A stretch of DNA of 64,000 bases, from NCBI RefSeq assembly GCF_002272865.1, contig NZ_MLAP01000002.1, forward strand, positions 160,777 to 224,776, given 5' to 3'. The notes beneath the pieces were generated by a model, which saw only the letters and a list, made by a program, of their open reading frames with translations, was not told the DNA's origin and ran no database searches. Below are positions 1 to 9,862 of this stretch, piece after piece (positions within the stretch are counted from its first letter, which is position 1; the number at the start of each line of letters is the position of its first letter). Source of the DNA: Helicobacter sp. 12S02634-8. GTDB lineage: Bacteria; Campylobacterota; Campylobacteria; Campylobacterales; Helicobacteraceae. The translations under genes were made by a program, and so were the position numbers.

Positions 1-1044
1 TCATAAAATCAGCATTCCATCGCCATAAGAATAAAATCGATAAGAATTTTTGATAGCAATCCCATAGAGTTCTTTGCATTTTTCTAAACCCACCATCGAA
101 GCTACCAGCATAATCAACGTTGATTTTGGCAGATGAAAATTAGTCAAAAGGTGCTGTGTATGGAGGACAGGATTACCAAGATGGAGAAAAATATCGCACA
201 AGGCAAATAAATCTTCTTGTTTTGTCCTTGGGGGCAATCTCTTATAATATTCCACGCTCCTAAGCGCTGTAGTCCCTACACACAAAATCTCTCTAGCCCC
301 ATCAAGCGCTTGCATTGTCTGGGTCGGGATACAAAGCGTTTCTGTGTGTATCTGATGTTCTCTGATATCTGCTACCTCCACGCCTGCAAAAGTCCCTGCC
401 CCGACATGTAATGTCAAAAAACAATGCTGAAATTCCTTTTTCAAGCGCTCCAAGCCCGTAGTAGAAAAATGCAAAGAAGCCGTGGGAGCAGCGATAGCGC
501 CATAGTTTTTGGCAAACACACTTTGGTATTCACTGCTATCTAGCTCACTAGAGGGGCGCTTGATATAAGGAGGGATAGGCATTTGCCCATATCGCTCTAA
601 CATCTCTAAGACCTCAGAAAGCCCTAAAGCCCTATTGTCTTTGAGAAATATCACATGGCGATACCCCCCCTCTTGGAGGGCTTTGATCTGGCACATATAG
701 CCATTTTTGAGAGATAAAACCATTCCAGCTTGCACCTTGCCTTTCATCTGGACAAGATACAAGCCATCAGAAATTTGATGGTGGAATAAAATCTCCACAC
801 TCCCGCCACTCTCTTTTTTGCTATGAATCCTAGCTTTGATGACTTTAGTGTCGTTGAGGACAATGAGGGCTTTGGGAGGAATAAAATCAAAAATATGATA
901 AAAATCACTATGAATAAGGCTGTCTTTTGTTCGATCATACACTAAAAGCTTCGCACTCTCTTTGGGGCTCGCAGGATAAGAGGCAATGAGGGCTTTAGGC
1001 AAGGCATAATCATAGCTTTGGAGCAAAAAATCCTGTGCAATCAT
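1..1044 (-). CDS. queA: S-adenosylmethionine:tRNA ribosyltransferase-isomerase QueA
   Basis: QueA transfers and isomerises the ribosyl part of S-adenosylmethionine onto 7-aminomethyl-7-deazaguanine at the tRNA wobble position, the penultimate step of queuosine synthesis in the cytoplasm. The 347-residue product has the family length. It shows the N-terminal YDYALPKALIASYPA region, a TKVIKARI segment near residue 65, the GAIAAPTASLHFS signature near residues 181-193, and LHVGAGTF further on. The ATG at 1044 directly abuts the tatC stop codon, so it is probably translated as the last gene of a tatB-tatC-queA operon, an order also found in H. pylori. The stop codon lies exactly at the window edge, so the gene is complete. 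Confidence 0.96.
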   Translation of the reverse strand: MIAQDFLLQSYDYALPKALIASYPASPKESAKLLVYDRTKDSLIHSDFYHIFDFIPPKALIVLNDTKVIKARIHSKKESGGSVEILFHHQISDGLYLVQMKGKVQAGMVLSLKNGYMCQIKALQEGGYRHVIFLKDNRALGLSEVLEMLERYGQMPIPPYIKRPSSELDSSEYQSVFAKNYGAIAAPTASLHFSTTGLERLKKEFQHCFLTLHVGAGTFAGVEVADIREHQIHTETLCIPTQTMQALDGAREILCVGTTALRSVEYYKRLPPRTKQEDLFALCDIFLHLGNPVLHTQHLLTNFHLPKSTLIMLVASMVGLEKCKELYGIAIKNSYRFYSYGDGMLIL

Positions 1045-1815
1045 TTATTCTTGCGTCTTTTCTTCTGATGATTTTGGTGATGATTCTTTTGATGGCTTGG
1101 GTGCGGGATTGACGATTTTAGCAATCAAAATAGAAAGGAGATAAAGCCCTATCAAAGGCAGGGCCATAAAAACTTGTGAAATCACATCTGGTGGGGTGAT
1201 GATGGCTGCTAGGATAAAAATAATCACAATAGCATATTTGAAATAATGCTTCAAAGTCGCATCTGTAATCAAGCCTATTTTGGCTAAAAAATACGCCAAC
1301 ACAGGCAGCTCAAAGGCGATACCAAAACCAATAACCAAACGCGTGAAAAAAGTCACATAGCTTGAAGCTGAAATATTGGCCTCAAACATCTCATTACCAA
1401 ACATCAAAATATACTTGATTGTGAAAGGAAACACCACATAATAGGCAAATCCCGCCCCAATGACAAACATAAAAGTCCCAAAAAACACAAAAGGCAAAAC
1501 TACTTTTTTTTCATTTTTATACAAACCCGGCGCGACAAAAAGCCATAACTGCCAAAAAATAACCGGCACAGAAATCGCCAAAGCAGCAAAAAAACTCACC
1601 TTCATAGCGACAATAACGCCCTCAGCTGGGGATATTTGCACGAGCATTCCCTTGACTTGCTGGGAGCTAAATGCCGCATTTAAGGGGGCTTTGATCCACT
1701 CAAAAATATGTGTCCAAAAACTAAAACACACCAAAAACGCCACCAAAAGCGTTGCGACAGAAATCATCAGCCTTTTACGCAAGTCTTGAATATGGGGCTT
1801 CAAATCTTCAAACAT
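1045..1815 (-). CDS. tatC: Sec-independent protein translocase subunit TatC
   Basis: TatC is the multispanning inner-membrane subunit that recognises twin-arginine signal peptides of folded cargo. The 256-residue protein starts MFEDLKPHIQDLRKRL, the classic TatC amino terminus. About six hydrophobic segments follow, with the conserved periplasmic loop SPAEGVIVAMKVSFFA near residues 62-77 and FELPVLAYFLAKIG near 167. The last 20 residues are a Ser/Lys/Glu-rich cytoplasmic tail. The start lies two bases after the tatB stop with AAGGA upstream, so the genes are probably co-transcribed and translationally linked. TatA is not in this window and must be encoded elsewhere. Confidence 0.96.
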   Translation of the reverse strand: MFEDLKPHIQDLRKRLMISVATLLVAFLVCFSFWTHIFEWIKAPLNAAFSSQQVKGMLVQISPAEGVIVAMKVSFFAALAISVPVIFWQLWLFVAPGLYKNEKKVVLPFVFFGTFMFVIGAGFAYYVVFPFTIKYILMFGNEMFEANISASSYVTFFTRLVIGFGIAFELPVLAYFLAKIGLITDATLKHYFKYAIVIIFILAAIITPPDVISQVFMALPLIGLYLLSILIAKIVNPAPKPSKESSPKSSEEKTQE

Positions 1816-1817
1816 AC

Positions 1818-2378
1818 TTAGCCGTCCTTAAGGGGTTTTGATGTTCTTTTAAAGCCCGTGCCTTTAGGCTTGTAAGAGGGGGTATCTTGGGAAGTTTTGT
1901 TGGGGCTAGAAACTACTTTGGGTTTTTGAGATGGGGTTTTAGATTGAGTTTTGGCTTTTAAAGGTGTGTTAGGGTCTTTAGGGGCGTTGGGATCTTTGGG
2001 CTTGCGGCCTCGCTTTTTGGGCTCTGGGGGCGTGGGGGCAGTCGCTAGAGTCGCAGTAGGTTCAGGGGCTAGGAGTGCTTGGGGTGAGTCTTCTTGCTTG
2101 TATTCTCCAAACATTTCATCGATTTCTTTGAGCTGAATATCCTTGGTGATACCATCGACTTGGGATTGAAAATGGTTTTTGTATTCTAGGGCTTCTTTTT
2201 TGATTTCACTGATTTGGAGCTCTTTATCAAAGGTTTCTTTGGCGTCATTGAGTGTCTTTTTGACTGCTTTGAAAAACTTCACAACATCTACCATCGCTTG
2301 GGGGAGCTTCTCAGGACCTAAAAATATCACTGCAACAATCAAAATAACTAAAATCTCAAAAATACCCATACCAAACAT
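1818..2378 (-). CDS. tatB: Sec-independent protein translocase subunit TatB
   Basis: TatB partners TatC in the twin-arginine receptor complex. I start the gene at the ATG at 2378 (MFGMGIFEILVILIVA), preceded by AGGG six bases upstream. An in-frame start at 2438 would add 20 unneeded residues. The 186-residue product has one N-terminal membrane helix, the FLGPEKLPQ hinge, and an amphipathic helix (VDVVKFFKAVKKTLNDAKETF). The tail beyond about residue 100 is unusually long and rich in Lys, Pro and Thr, with RGRKPKDPNAPKDPN-type sequence reminiscent of AT-hook or HMG/H1 basic linkers. It heads the tatB-tatC-queA run. A possible -10 (TATAAA on the minus strand) lies just upstream, near 2400. Confidence 0.93.
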   Translation of the reverse strand: MFGMGIFEILVILIVAVIFLGPEKLPQAMVDVVKFFKAVKKTLNDAKETFDKELQISEIKKEALEYKNHFQSQVDGITKDIQLKEIDEMFGEYKQEDSPQALLAPEPTATLATAPTPPEPKKRGRKPKDPNAPKDPNTPLKAKTQSKTPSQKPKVVSSPNKTSQDTPSYKPKGTGFKRTSKPLKDG

Positions 2379-2815
2379 TGAATACCCTAAATATAAGCCG
2401 ATTTTATATAGAATCTTTTGGACTCCATTGTATAACAAAAATTCTAAACTTTTACTTTGAAATCAAAAAAGCTTTTTTATTTTCTCATCTAATTCTCATC
2501 TAAAAAAAGAAAGGGAGGGGATTGATTCCCTCTCTCAAAAAGCTCCCCTCTCAAAAAACCCCCCATCATCAACCCCACTCTCTCATCAAGCCCCCCCCTT
2601 TTTTCCACCACGTCTAAAGGCTAAAAACAAAGCATAAAAGCAAATACAGCCATCTAGGCCTTTTTATAATTTGCATAGTAATTTATAAAAAAATCCCCCA
2701 TACAAGGACTATCCAGTGCTTGAAATGGAGAATTTTTGGGGAATAGATTATGCTTGCACTTCAGATAAATTCTGATAAAATTCCAAGAAGTTCTCTTGAA
2801 AAATAAGGCAGACCC
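2379..2815. other. Divergent intergenic region between tatB and serS
   Basis: No convincing gene lies here. The stretch from about 2500 to 2620 is strongly pyrimidine-rich on the plus strand, with a small hairpin (GAGGGGA, TTGA loop, TTCCCTC) near 2515 and a run of eight C followed by T near 2591. The serS-proximal part is AT-rich and holds the serS promoter. Reading frames antisense to serS that extend into this region have no plausible start or homology. Confidence 0.6.
2774..2781 (+). promoter_or_regulatory. Putative serS promoter -10 element
   Basis: GATAAAAT at 2774-2781 resembles the extended -10 box of Helicobacter housekeeping promoters. It would start transcription near 2788, about 28 bases before the serS ATG, with a TAAGG ribosome-binding site at 2804-2808. 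No clear -35 is seen, which is usual in this group. Confidence 0.5.
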
Positions 2816-4105
2816 ATGATAGATATAAAAATTTTGCTCAATGATTTTAGCTCCGTAAGCCAAAAACTCCAAAGCAGAAACCTCGATCCAGCCTTGTTGG
2901 CAAACCTCAAAGACATAGCCATGTGCTATAAAGAAAAAAAACAAGAGCTAGAGGCCTCCCAAGCCTATCAGAACAAAACTTCCAAGATCTTTGCAGATTA
3001 TAAAAACCAAGGCAAGCCTACACAAGAGCTCAAAGACGCACTCGAAGCCAACAAACAAAAAGCTTCTGTGCTCAAAGAAGAAACAGACGCACTCCAAGAA
3101 AAGCTCAATGCCATCTTGCTCCTTATCCCCAATCTCCCTGATAGCGCAACCCCCATCGGTGCAGATGAAAAAGAAAATGTCGAGATCAAAAAAATCCTCA
3201 CACCCAAAACATTTGACTTCACGCCCAAAGAACACTGGGAACTCGCGCAAAAAAACGGCTGGATTGACTTTGAAGCAGGCGTCAAGCTTGCTAAAAGCCG
3301 ATTTTCTGTCCTCAGAGGTATGGGCGCAAAGCTGAATTTTGCACTCATCAATTTTATGCTTGATTACAACCAACAAGCAGGCTTTGAGATGGTCGCTACG
3401 CCTGTGATTGTCAATAAAGATATGCTTTTAGGGACAGGTCAGTTGCCTAAATTTGAAGACGATATGTTTAAGGTAAGCGGGGATCTTGAAGACATCGATA
3501 GCCCATTGGGGCAAAAGCCAAAGGGGCATGAGCTGTATTTGATCTCTACTTCAGAAATCACTCTGACTAATCTCTATAATGACACAATCATACCCATTGA
3601 AGACCTGCCTATCTTGCTCACAGCACACACCCCTTGCTTCCGTAAAGAAGCAGGGAGCGCAGGGCGGGATACGCGGGGTATGATCCGGCAGCACCAATTC
3701 GATAAAGTCGAGCTTGTAGCCCTCACGCACCCTGATGAAAGCCAAAAAATGCAGCAAAAAATGATTGAAACTGCTAGTGGGATTTTGAGTGCGTTGGGCT
3801 TGCCCCATCGCTTGATGCAGTTATGCAGTGGGGATATGGGCTTTTCTGCTAGCAACACCGTGGATATAGAAGTATGGCTTCCTGGTCAAAACTGCTATCG
3901 AGAAATCAGCTCTATCTCCAATACTTGCGATTTCCAAGCCAGACGCGCAAAGATTCGTTTCAAAGATGGCAAAAAAAATTCACTAGTCCATACACTCAAT
4001 GGCTCATCTTTAGCAGTGGGTCGCACGCTTGTAGCAATCATGGAAAATTATCAGACAAAAGATGGCGATATTATCATTCCGCAGGTCTTGCAGAAATATC
4101 TTTGA
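2816..4105 (+). CDS. serS: Seryl-tRNA synthetase SerRS
   Basis: This cytoplasmic class II aminoacyl-tRNA synthetase charges tRNA-Ser. The 429-residue protein has the N-terminal coiled-coil tRNA-binding arm (about residues 1-105, rich in Lys, Glu and Gln). The class II catalytic core follows, with motif 2 ([20 protein letters not shown], about 271-290) and motif 3 ([20 protein letters not shown], about 394-413). The length is standard and the ATG has TAAGG seven bases upstream. It opens the rightward run serS-TPR protein-uvrD, which keeps the H. pylori order. Confidence 0.97.
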   Translation: MIDIKILLNDFSSVSQKLQSRNLDPALLANLKDIAMCYKEKKQELEASQAYQNKTSKIFADYKNQGKPTQELKDALEANKQKASVLKEETDALQEKLNAILLLIPNLPDSATPIGADEKENVEIKKILTPKTFDFTPKEHWELAQKNGWIDFEAGVKLAKSRFSVLRGMGAKLNFALINFMLDYNQQAGFEMVATPVIVNKDMLLGTGQLPKFEDDMFKVSGDLEDIDSPLGQKPKGHELYLISTSEITLTNLYNDTIIPIEDLPILLTAHTPCFRKEAGSAGRDTRGMIRQHQFDKVELVALTHPDESQKMQQKMIETASGILSALGLPHRLMQLCSGDMGFSASNTVDIEVWLPGQNCYREISSISNTCDFQARRAKIRFKDGKKNSLVHTLNGSSLAVGRTLVAIMENYQTKDGDIIIPQVLQKYL

Positions 4106-4115
4106 TTGAGATTTT

Positions 4116-6575
4116 ATGCCAAATCAAAAGCCAAACACCCCAAATACTATCAGCTCCATCACGGATACCCCATCGAGCAAACAAGAGTCTAGTTCCTTCA
4201 AAGACAAAATCAATGCCAAGCTCCGACCTCTTTTAGAACATCAAATATTTTTATCTCTACAAAGCACCATCATTGCCTATTACCATAAGCTCAAGCAAGA
4301 CAAAAAGATATTTTTTCCCCTGATTGCTGCTATTTCTATCGTGCTTTTAGCGCTATTGATCTGGCTACTAGTCGCAATCTTTTCGCCAACCCCCACACAA
4401 ACCCCGCCCACACCCAAAGAGCCTATCAATACAGACACGCCCAAATGGACACTCCCCTCCTTACCCAAGCTAGAGCCAAAAGTCCCCTCTATCAATGACA
4501 AAAGCCTTGATAATCTCATCAAAAAAGCCAACTTGCTCTATCACAGCGGGGATAGATCTGAAGCACTCAATATCTTTCGCAATATCGCTTCTTTTTCCCA
4601 GTCGATTGCCAATCTCAACTTAGGTGTAATCAAATTCAAAGAACAAAATTATGCCGATGCGATCACTTCATTTGAACGCTCAATCGCCTCAGGGGAAAAT
4701 GCTAGCTTGAGTGCTATCGATGCAATGGTGAGTGCGTATTATCTCCAACGCCCTGATCTCTATACACATTATCTCAAACTCGCTAACTCCCATCTCTCTG
4801 ATTCTGCCCACGAGCCTTTTTATTCATATCTTTATGCCCTGATCCAATACTACAACGGCTACTATTTTGAAGCACTCTCCCCGCTGCTAAACCCCAATTC
4901 AGATAGCTTTAGCGCACCAAGCCATCGCCTTGCCTCAAAGATTTTTCTTATCTTCAATGACAATTACAACGCCCTGCTCCAACTCCAAGAAGCCGCCACG
5001 CCCCAAGATTACAAGTCATTAGGACTTTTGCACGCACGCATAGGCGAATACAGCAAGGCCAAAAGCTATCTCTATCAATACCTCAGCACGCACCCAAGGG
5101 ATCTCCCAACTCTCCTAGCTCTCCAAATCATCGACCTAAAAATGGGTAACTTCAGTGCAGCAGCCAACACGCTAGATGCTATCGCAAATGACAAAACCCA
5201 GTTCCAAAAAGCCCTAACAATCTATCCCATCAAAATCACTCTGAATCGTTCGCTCTTTGATGTGAATCTCGCCCAAGAGGAGTTTTGGAATAGAAACTTT
5301 GAAACGCAAGAAAAAATCCCTTATAAAATCATCTTTTATTATGCGCCTTTCCGTGTCTTTGACGCTAAAAAGGCACTCAGTATCATTCGAGAGGGAGGGA
5401 TTTTCTCAGATATCAGAAATATCCAAGAAGCCAAAAATATCTTAATCCAAGGGGGGACGATCTCTGCTATCAATGAAAACATTGCCAAAGCCCTCATCAA
5501 ACTCAGCAAAAACAATATCCGTGGCGCACTCACTGACTTGCTCCACTCAGCCAAGTCCAACCCCAACCACGCTGTGTTGCACTACAATCTCGGGCTAATC
5601 TATGCACAAATGGGCGATTTTCAAAAGGCTTATGAGCATTTTTTGCGTGCTTATCATCTCAATACCTATGACATCACTTCGGGTTTATTTGCCATTATGG
5701 CAGCTAATTTTATCCATCAAGACACTAGCCGTATTCTGCACCAAATATCCCAAGATTTTGAAAGTATCCCTTTTGATTCGCCCACAGAAAAGAAATTTTT
5801 ATCCTCTTTTATCGGATATTTGACCAACAATATCAGTGATGATATGGATTGGATCAACCAATCTCCCCAAAAATACCCTATCCATTACGCCCTCAAAGCT
5901 GCCTATGGTATCCACAACAAAGATAAAACACAGATTATCCAAGCCTTCAGTGAGCTCAAAGCCCTCTATCCTAAAGATATCGTATCCAATATTCTCCTTG
6001 AGCTCGCACACAACTATGATACCAACCTCAAACAAGTAGCCCTCAAGCTCTATAATCTATTTTTATCTGATAGATTTGACCTCAATAGCGTCTATTATGG
6101 TCCGGCATTTGCTAGAGAATTATATGTCTATATCGGCTTTATCACGGGCTCTCTGCAGACCCAAGAGAGCCTTTTAGACAAAAAGCTCATCTCCCAGACA
6201 GACATACCCAATGGCATTATCCAAGCCATCGCACTCATCAATATCTATCAGCACAAATTTGAAAAAGCCTACACACTCTATAATACCTTGATTGAAAATC
6301 TCAAAGAAGATGACGCACATACGAGATTTATGGGCGCTGTTGCTGCGGTGGGTGCTGGGCATCCAGAAAATGCTGTGCTCCTCTTGCAGCTCTCTAAAAT
6401 GGATACGCCGACTAATTATGAAAGCCGCTATGCACTGGGCTTGCTCTATCAAGAAGTGGGCAATTTCAGAGCAGCAGCCAACCATTATAATTCCATTGCT
6501 GCGAGCAATTTCAAGTCAGAGTATTTTGACTTTGATATCGATACCCAAAAGATAAAGGCAGCACCCAAGCAGTGA
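4116..6575 (+). CDS. Large single-pass membrane protein with tetratricopeptide repeats
   Basis: This 819-residue protein has a hydrophilic N-terminus, one transmembrane helix (about residues 67-89) and a Pro/Thr-rich linker. A long helical-repeat region follows in which TPR-like pairs are visible, for example ANLNLGVIKFKEQNYADAI and HYNLGLIYAQMGDFQKAYEHF. It is probably anchored in the inner membrane with the repeats on the periplasmic side, acting as a protein-interaction scaffold. A homologue sits between serS and uvrD in H. pylori (HP1479 region), so the position is conserved. The function is not known to me. The start has only a weak GAG-type ribosome-binding site, and the end overlaps the uvrD start by four bases. 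Confidence 0.85.
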   Translation: MPNQKPNTPNTISSITDTPSSKQESSSFKDKINAKLRPLLEHQIFLSLQSTIIAYYHKLKQDKKIFFPLIAAISIVLLALLIWLLVAIFSPTPTQTPPTPKEPINTDTPKWTLPSLPKLEPKVPSINDKSLDNLIKKANLLYHSGDRSEALNIFRNIASFSQSIANLNLGVIKFKEQNYADAITSFERSIASGENASLSAIDAMVSAYYLQRPDLYTHYLKLANSHLSDSAHEPFYSYLYALIQYYNGYYFEALSPLLNPNSDSFSAPSHRLASKIFLIFNDNYNALLQLQEAATPQDYKSLGLLHARIGEYSKAKSYLYQYLSTHPRDLPTLLALQIIDLKMGNFSAAANTLDAIANDKTQFQKALTIYPIKITLNRSLFDVNLAQEEFWNRNFETQEKIPYKIIFYYAPFRVFDAKKALSIIREGGIFSDIRNIQEAKNILIQGGTISAINENIAKALIKLSKNNIRGALTDLLHSAKSNPNHAVLHYNLGLIYAQMGDFQKAYEHFLRAYHLNTYDITSGLFAIMAANFIHQDTSRILHQISQDFESIPFDSPTEKKFLSSFIGYLTNNISDDMDWINQSPQKYPIHYALKAAYGIHNKDKTQIIQAFSELKALYPKDIVSNILLELAHNYDTNLKQVALKLYNLFLSDRFDLNSVYYGPAFARELYVYIGFITGSLQTQESLLDKKLISQTDIPNGIIQAIALINIYQHKFEKAYTLYNTLIENLKEDDAHTRFMGAVAAVGAGHPENAVLLLQLSKMDTPTNYESRYALGLLYQEVGNFRAAANHYNSIAASNFKSEYFDFDIDTQKIKAAPKQ

Positions 6576-8617
6576 ATACACAAATCCTATCACAACTCAA
6601 TCCCGCCCAACAAGAAGCCATACAACATATCGATGGTCCTATGCTTATCCTTGCAGGGGCAGGGAGTGGGAAGACCAAGACGCTCACCACGCGTTTGGCT
6701 TATCTCATTGATGTAGTGGGTATCCCTGCAAGTGCGACCTTGACCCTCACTTTTACCAATAAAGCCGCGTCTGAAATGCGTGAGCGGGCATTAAAGCTCA
6801 TCAGCAACGACACCACCCACCCGCCATTATTATGCACTTTCCATAAGTTTGGACTGCTATTTTTGAAATTCCATATCCATTATCTCGAGCGTGGGGTTGA
6901 TTTTGTCTTGATTGATAGTGATGATAAGAAAAAAATCCTCAAAACCCTCTCCACAAGCCTCCCAATCGGCTATATCGAATCCCAAATCTCACAGATGAAA
7001 AACTCCATCATCTCCCCTGCCCAAGCCCTAAGCACAGCCTCAGACAGACACCAAAAGCTCTTAGCGCAAATCTATCAAGACTACACAGATTTTTTAGTAT
7101 CAAAAAATATGCTTGATTTTGATGACCTCTTAGCCCTCAGCTATGAGATCTTAGATACGCACCCAAGCCTAGCCCAAGAAATCAGCCAACGCTACTGCTA
7201 TATTATGGTCGATGAATATCAAGATACCAACTATCTGCAATACCAACTACTCAAAAAGCTCTGCAGCGCCCATCAAAATCTCTGTGTCGTGGGCGATGAT
7301 GACCAAAGTATCTACGGCTGGCGCGGGGCTGATATCAGCAATATTTTAGAATTCAAAGATAATTTTGAAAATACAAAAATCATCAAACTCGAGCAAAACT
7401 ATCGCTCAAGCACGCAAATCCTCACCATCGCTAATACCCTCATCGCACACAACTATTCCCGACTGGGTAAAGAGCTAGTCAGCACAAAAGGAGAGGGCAA
7501 AGAAATCACTTTGCTGCACGCATATGATGAAACTACAGAGAGCAATCAAATCTCTGCAGAAATCAAAAAAATACTTGCAAATGGCGGGAGTCCTGATGAA
7601 ATCGCTATTCTCTTTAGGCTCAATGCCCTCTCACGCAGTATCGAAGAAGGCCTCAATCGTGCTAAAATCCCCTATAAACTCATCGGGGCAATGCGTTTTT
7701 ATGAACGCGCTGAAATCAAAGACATCTTGAGCTATCTGCGGTTTATCCTCAATCCCAACGATGACTTTTCTCTATCTCGTATCATCAACAAACCCAAGCG
7801 AGGGATTGGAAAAACCACGCAAGAAAAAATCTATCAAATCGCCCAAAGTGCTAACCTCTCAGTATATCAAGCCCATCAATCTGGCAAATACACAGGAGTG
7901 CTCACAGATAAAACCCATCAAGCACTCAATGATTTCTTCTCCACTATCTCTACCCTTAGAGAATATTTAGATGTTTCTATGCTGCAATTTATCGATATTT
8001 TTATCACTGAAATTGACTTAGCCACAAGCTTGGATCACTCCAATGAATCCATTGATAGAATCTCTAATATCGAAGAATTTTATGGTATGTTTCGAGATTA
8101 CTATATCCAATCCCCATCAAACTCTCTGCAAGACTTTCTCAATGACCTCTCTTTGAGCTCTGATGCTGATACCCCCATACAAGGGAGCATATCGTGTATG
8201 AGCGTGCATTCTGCTAAAGGGCTTGAGTTCAAATATGTCTTTATCACAGGCTTTGAAGAAGGATTTTTTCCTTTGATCCGTGAAGAGAGCGATATCGAAG
8301 AAGAACGTCGCCTTGGCTATGTCGCCTTCACGCGCGCTAAAGATGAGCTGTATATTTCCTATGTAGATTCGAGATTTTATAAAGGCAAGCGCACAGAACT
8401 AGAAAAATCGCGTTTCCTCCAAGAAGCAGGGCTTTTGGGGAATAAAACAGCAACTTTGAGCGAGGGAGAGTTCAAAAGTGGAGATTTGATATCACATAAA
8501 ATCTTTGGTTCAGGTAGAATCATCAGTATTGAGGGCAAGGGCAAAAACGCCAAACTCAAAATCAACTTCGGGGGGCTACAAAGAGATATTTTAGCCTCCT
8601 TTGTCCAAAAGGTCTGA
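6572..8617 (+). CDS. uvrD: UvrD/PcrA/Rep-family 3'-5' DNA helicase
   Basis: This superfamily 1A helicase unwinds DNA in nucleotide-excision and mismatch-like repair and during replication-fork restart. The 681 residues carry the full motif set: Walker A LAGAGSGKT (about 27-35), TLTFTNKAA, the Walker B/II box VDEYQDTNY, motif III DDDQSIYGWRGA, motif IV LEQNYRSS, motif V SVHSAKGLEFKYVF and motif VI VAFTRAKDELY. The C-terminal 45 residues resemble the Tudor-like tail of PcrA/UvrD. The start is GTG in a GTGA overlap with the previous stop. The upstream ribosome-binding site is poor, which suggests translational coupling. Confidence 0.95.
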   Translation: MNTQILSQLNPAQQEAIQHIDGPMLILAGAGSGKTKTLTTRLAYLIDVVGIPASATLTLTFTNKAASEMRERALKLISNDTTHPPLLCTFHKFGLLFLKFHIHYLERGVDFVLIDSDDKKKILKTLSTSLPIGYIESQISQMKNSIISPAQALSTASDRHQKLLAQIYQDYTDFLVSKNMLDFDDLLALSYEILDTHPSLAQEISQRYCYIMVDEYQDTNYLQYQLLKKLCSAHQNLCVVGDDDQSIYGWRGADISNILEFKDNFENTKIIKLEQNYRSSTQILTIANTLIAHNYSRLGKELVSTKGEGKEITLLHAYDETTESNQISAEIKKILANGGSPDEIAILFRLNALSRSIEEGLNRAKIPYKLIGAMRFYERAEIKDILSYLRFILNPNDDFSLSRIINKPKRGIGKTTQEKIYQIAQSANLSVYQAHQSGKYTGVLTDKTHQALNDFFSTISTLREYLDVSMLQFIDIFITEIDLATSLDHSNESIDRISNIEEFYGMFRDYYIQSPSNSLQDFLNDLSLSSDADTPIQGSISCMSVHSAKGLEFKYVFITGFEEGFFPLIREESDIEEERRLGYVAFTRAKDELYISYVDSRFYKGKRTELEKSRFLQEAGLLGNKTATLSEGEFKSGDLISHKIFGSGRIISIEGKGKNAKLKINFGGLQRDILASFVQKV

Positions 8618-8618
8618 A

Positions 8619-9293
8619 ATGCTCCTAAGATTTTTCCTATCTTTTTTCCTTGTCTATGGGCTTTGGGGAGCAGAAAACACCCAATCCATCAAAGACTACC
8701 TCGCGCAAGCCTACCAAAAACACTACCAACCCTATCACATCAAAATCAAAGCTATCACACTCACCCCACCCCCTAATATCGCTATCAAGGACTATCAAAT
8801 CTCTTCATACAGCCTAGATAGCAAATATCTGAATAAAAAAACTGGTATCTTGCTTTTAAACACCATCTACCACAATAGTGCGCTCAAAATCCCCCTAGAA
8901 TACCAAATCGAAGCTTCCATTGATGTCTATCGCGCTACAACTGCAATCAAAAAATCCCAAAATATCGATACCACCAACACCACCAAAGACCAAATCCCCC
9001 TAGATAAAATCACACAACTCCCCATCAAAGACACACAAATCGACCAAATCAGTGCCAAATCCTACATACCTGCAAACACCATCATCACCGCAGATAAAAT
9101 CCAAGCTAAAATCCTCATCTATAAAAACGATTTATTCAAAGGTATCATCAAAGATGGGCATATCAACCTAGAAACCACATTGATTGCCAAAGAAAATGGC
9201 TCTAAAAATCAAACGATCCACGCCATCAACCCAGAGAGCAAAAAAATGATTCGTGTCAAAGTCATCGACAAAGGCAAAGGAGAAGTTTTATGA
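8619..9293 (+). CDS. flgA: Flagellar basal-body P-ring formation chaperone FlgA
   Basis: FlgA is a periplasmic chaperone for assembly of the flagellar P ring (FlgI). I place the start at the ATG at 8619 with AAAAGG six bases upstream. This gives a 224-residue protein with a clean signal peptide (MLLRFFLSFFLVYGLWG). An in-frame TTG at 8601 would add six residues inside uvrD. The C-terminal third shows the SAF-like domain (SYIPANTIITADKIQAKIL, then a GHINLETTLIAKENG stretch and IRVKVIDKGKG). The stop overlaps the ubiX start by four bases. The position between uvrD and ubiX is as in H. pylori HP1477. Confidence 0.9.
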   Translation: MLLRFFLSFFLVYGLWGAENTQSIKDYLAQAYQKHYQPYHIKIKAITLTPPPNIAIKDYQISSYSLDSKYLNKKTGILLLNTIYHNSALKIPLEYQIEASIDVYRATTAIKKSQNIDTTNTTKDQIPLDKITQLPIKDTQIDQISAKSYIPANTIITADKIQAKILIYKNDLFKGIIKDGHINLETTLIAKENGSKNQTIHAINPESKKMIRVKVIDKGKGEVL

Positions 9294-9862
9294 AAATGAT
9301 CGTAGGTATCAGTGGTGCAAGCGGCGTGCGTTTAGCCATTAAATTTATCCAAGCTATCCCCAAAGAAATTGAACTTTTTGTCATCATTTCAGAAAGCGCT
9401 AAGCTTGTGAGCCAAAAAGAAATGGGTGAAGAGATGGATTTTTTGCTAGATACAAGCACGCAAGGGCGTAAATTCACTTTGTTTGATGAAGATGAGATTG
9501 GAGCAAATATCGCTTCAGGGAGCTTTGGGGTCGATATGATGGCTGTGATACCAACAAGTATGAATATGCTAGCTAAAATTGCTTGTGGGATCAGTGATGA
9601 GCTGATATCAAGATGTGCTAGCGTGATGATCAAAGAGCAAAAAAAGCTTCTGCTCGCCCCAAGAGAACTGCCATTTTCAAGTATCGCTTTAGAAAATATG
9701 CTCAAGCTCTCTCGCCTGCATACAATCATTGCACCCCCTGTTTTGGGGTATTATGCCAAGACTAAAGAGCTAGATTCTATGGAGGATTTTCTCATCGGCA
9801 AATGGCTGGACGCACTGGGTATTCCTAATCATCTTTATACTAGATGGGGAGAAAAGAGATGA
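9290..9862 (+). CDS. ubiX: UbiX-family flavin prenyltransferase
   Basis: UbiX attaches a dimethylallyl group to FMN to make the prenylated flavin cofactor of UbiD-type decarboxylases. The 190-residue protein starts [19 protein letters not shown], the family's flavin-binding signature. It also has [25 protein letters not shown] near 80-104 and the terminal [23 protein letters not shown] region that binds phosphate and flavin. The ATG sits in an ATGA overlap with flgA, and its own stop overlaps the coaD start in the same way. The family also includes Pad1-type proteins, but UbiX is the usual assignment in Campylobacterota. Confidence 0.93.
   Translation: MKMIVGISGASGVRLAIKFIQAIPKEIELFVIISESAKLVSQKEMGEEMDFLLDTSTQGRKFTLFDEDEIGANIASGSFGVDMMAVIPTSMNMLAKIACGISDELISRCASVMIKEQKKLLLAPRELPFSSIALENMLKLSRLHTIIAPPVLGYYAKTKELDSMEDFLIGKWLDALGIPNHLYTRWGEKR

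Noticed and set aside
2585..2605. Run of eight C followed by T upstream of serS as a phase-variation tract
   Set aside because: It lies in a spacer about 170 bases before the serS promoter element with no reading frame or promoter spacing obviously affected.
2654..2944. Open frame of 96 codons on the minus strand across the serS start
   Set aside because: It is mostly antisense to serS, has no ribosome-binding site, and its composition mirrors the serS coding strand.
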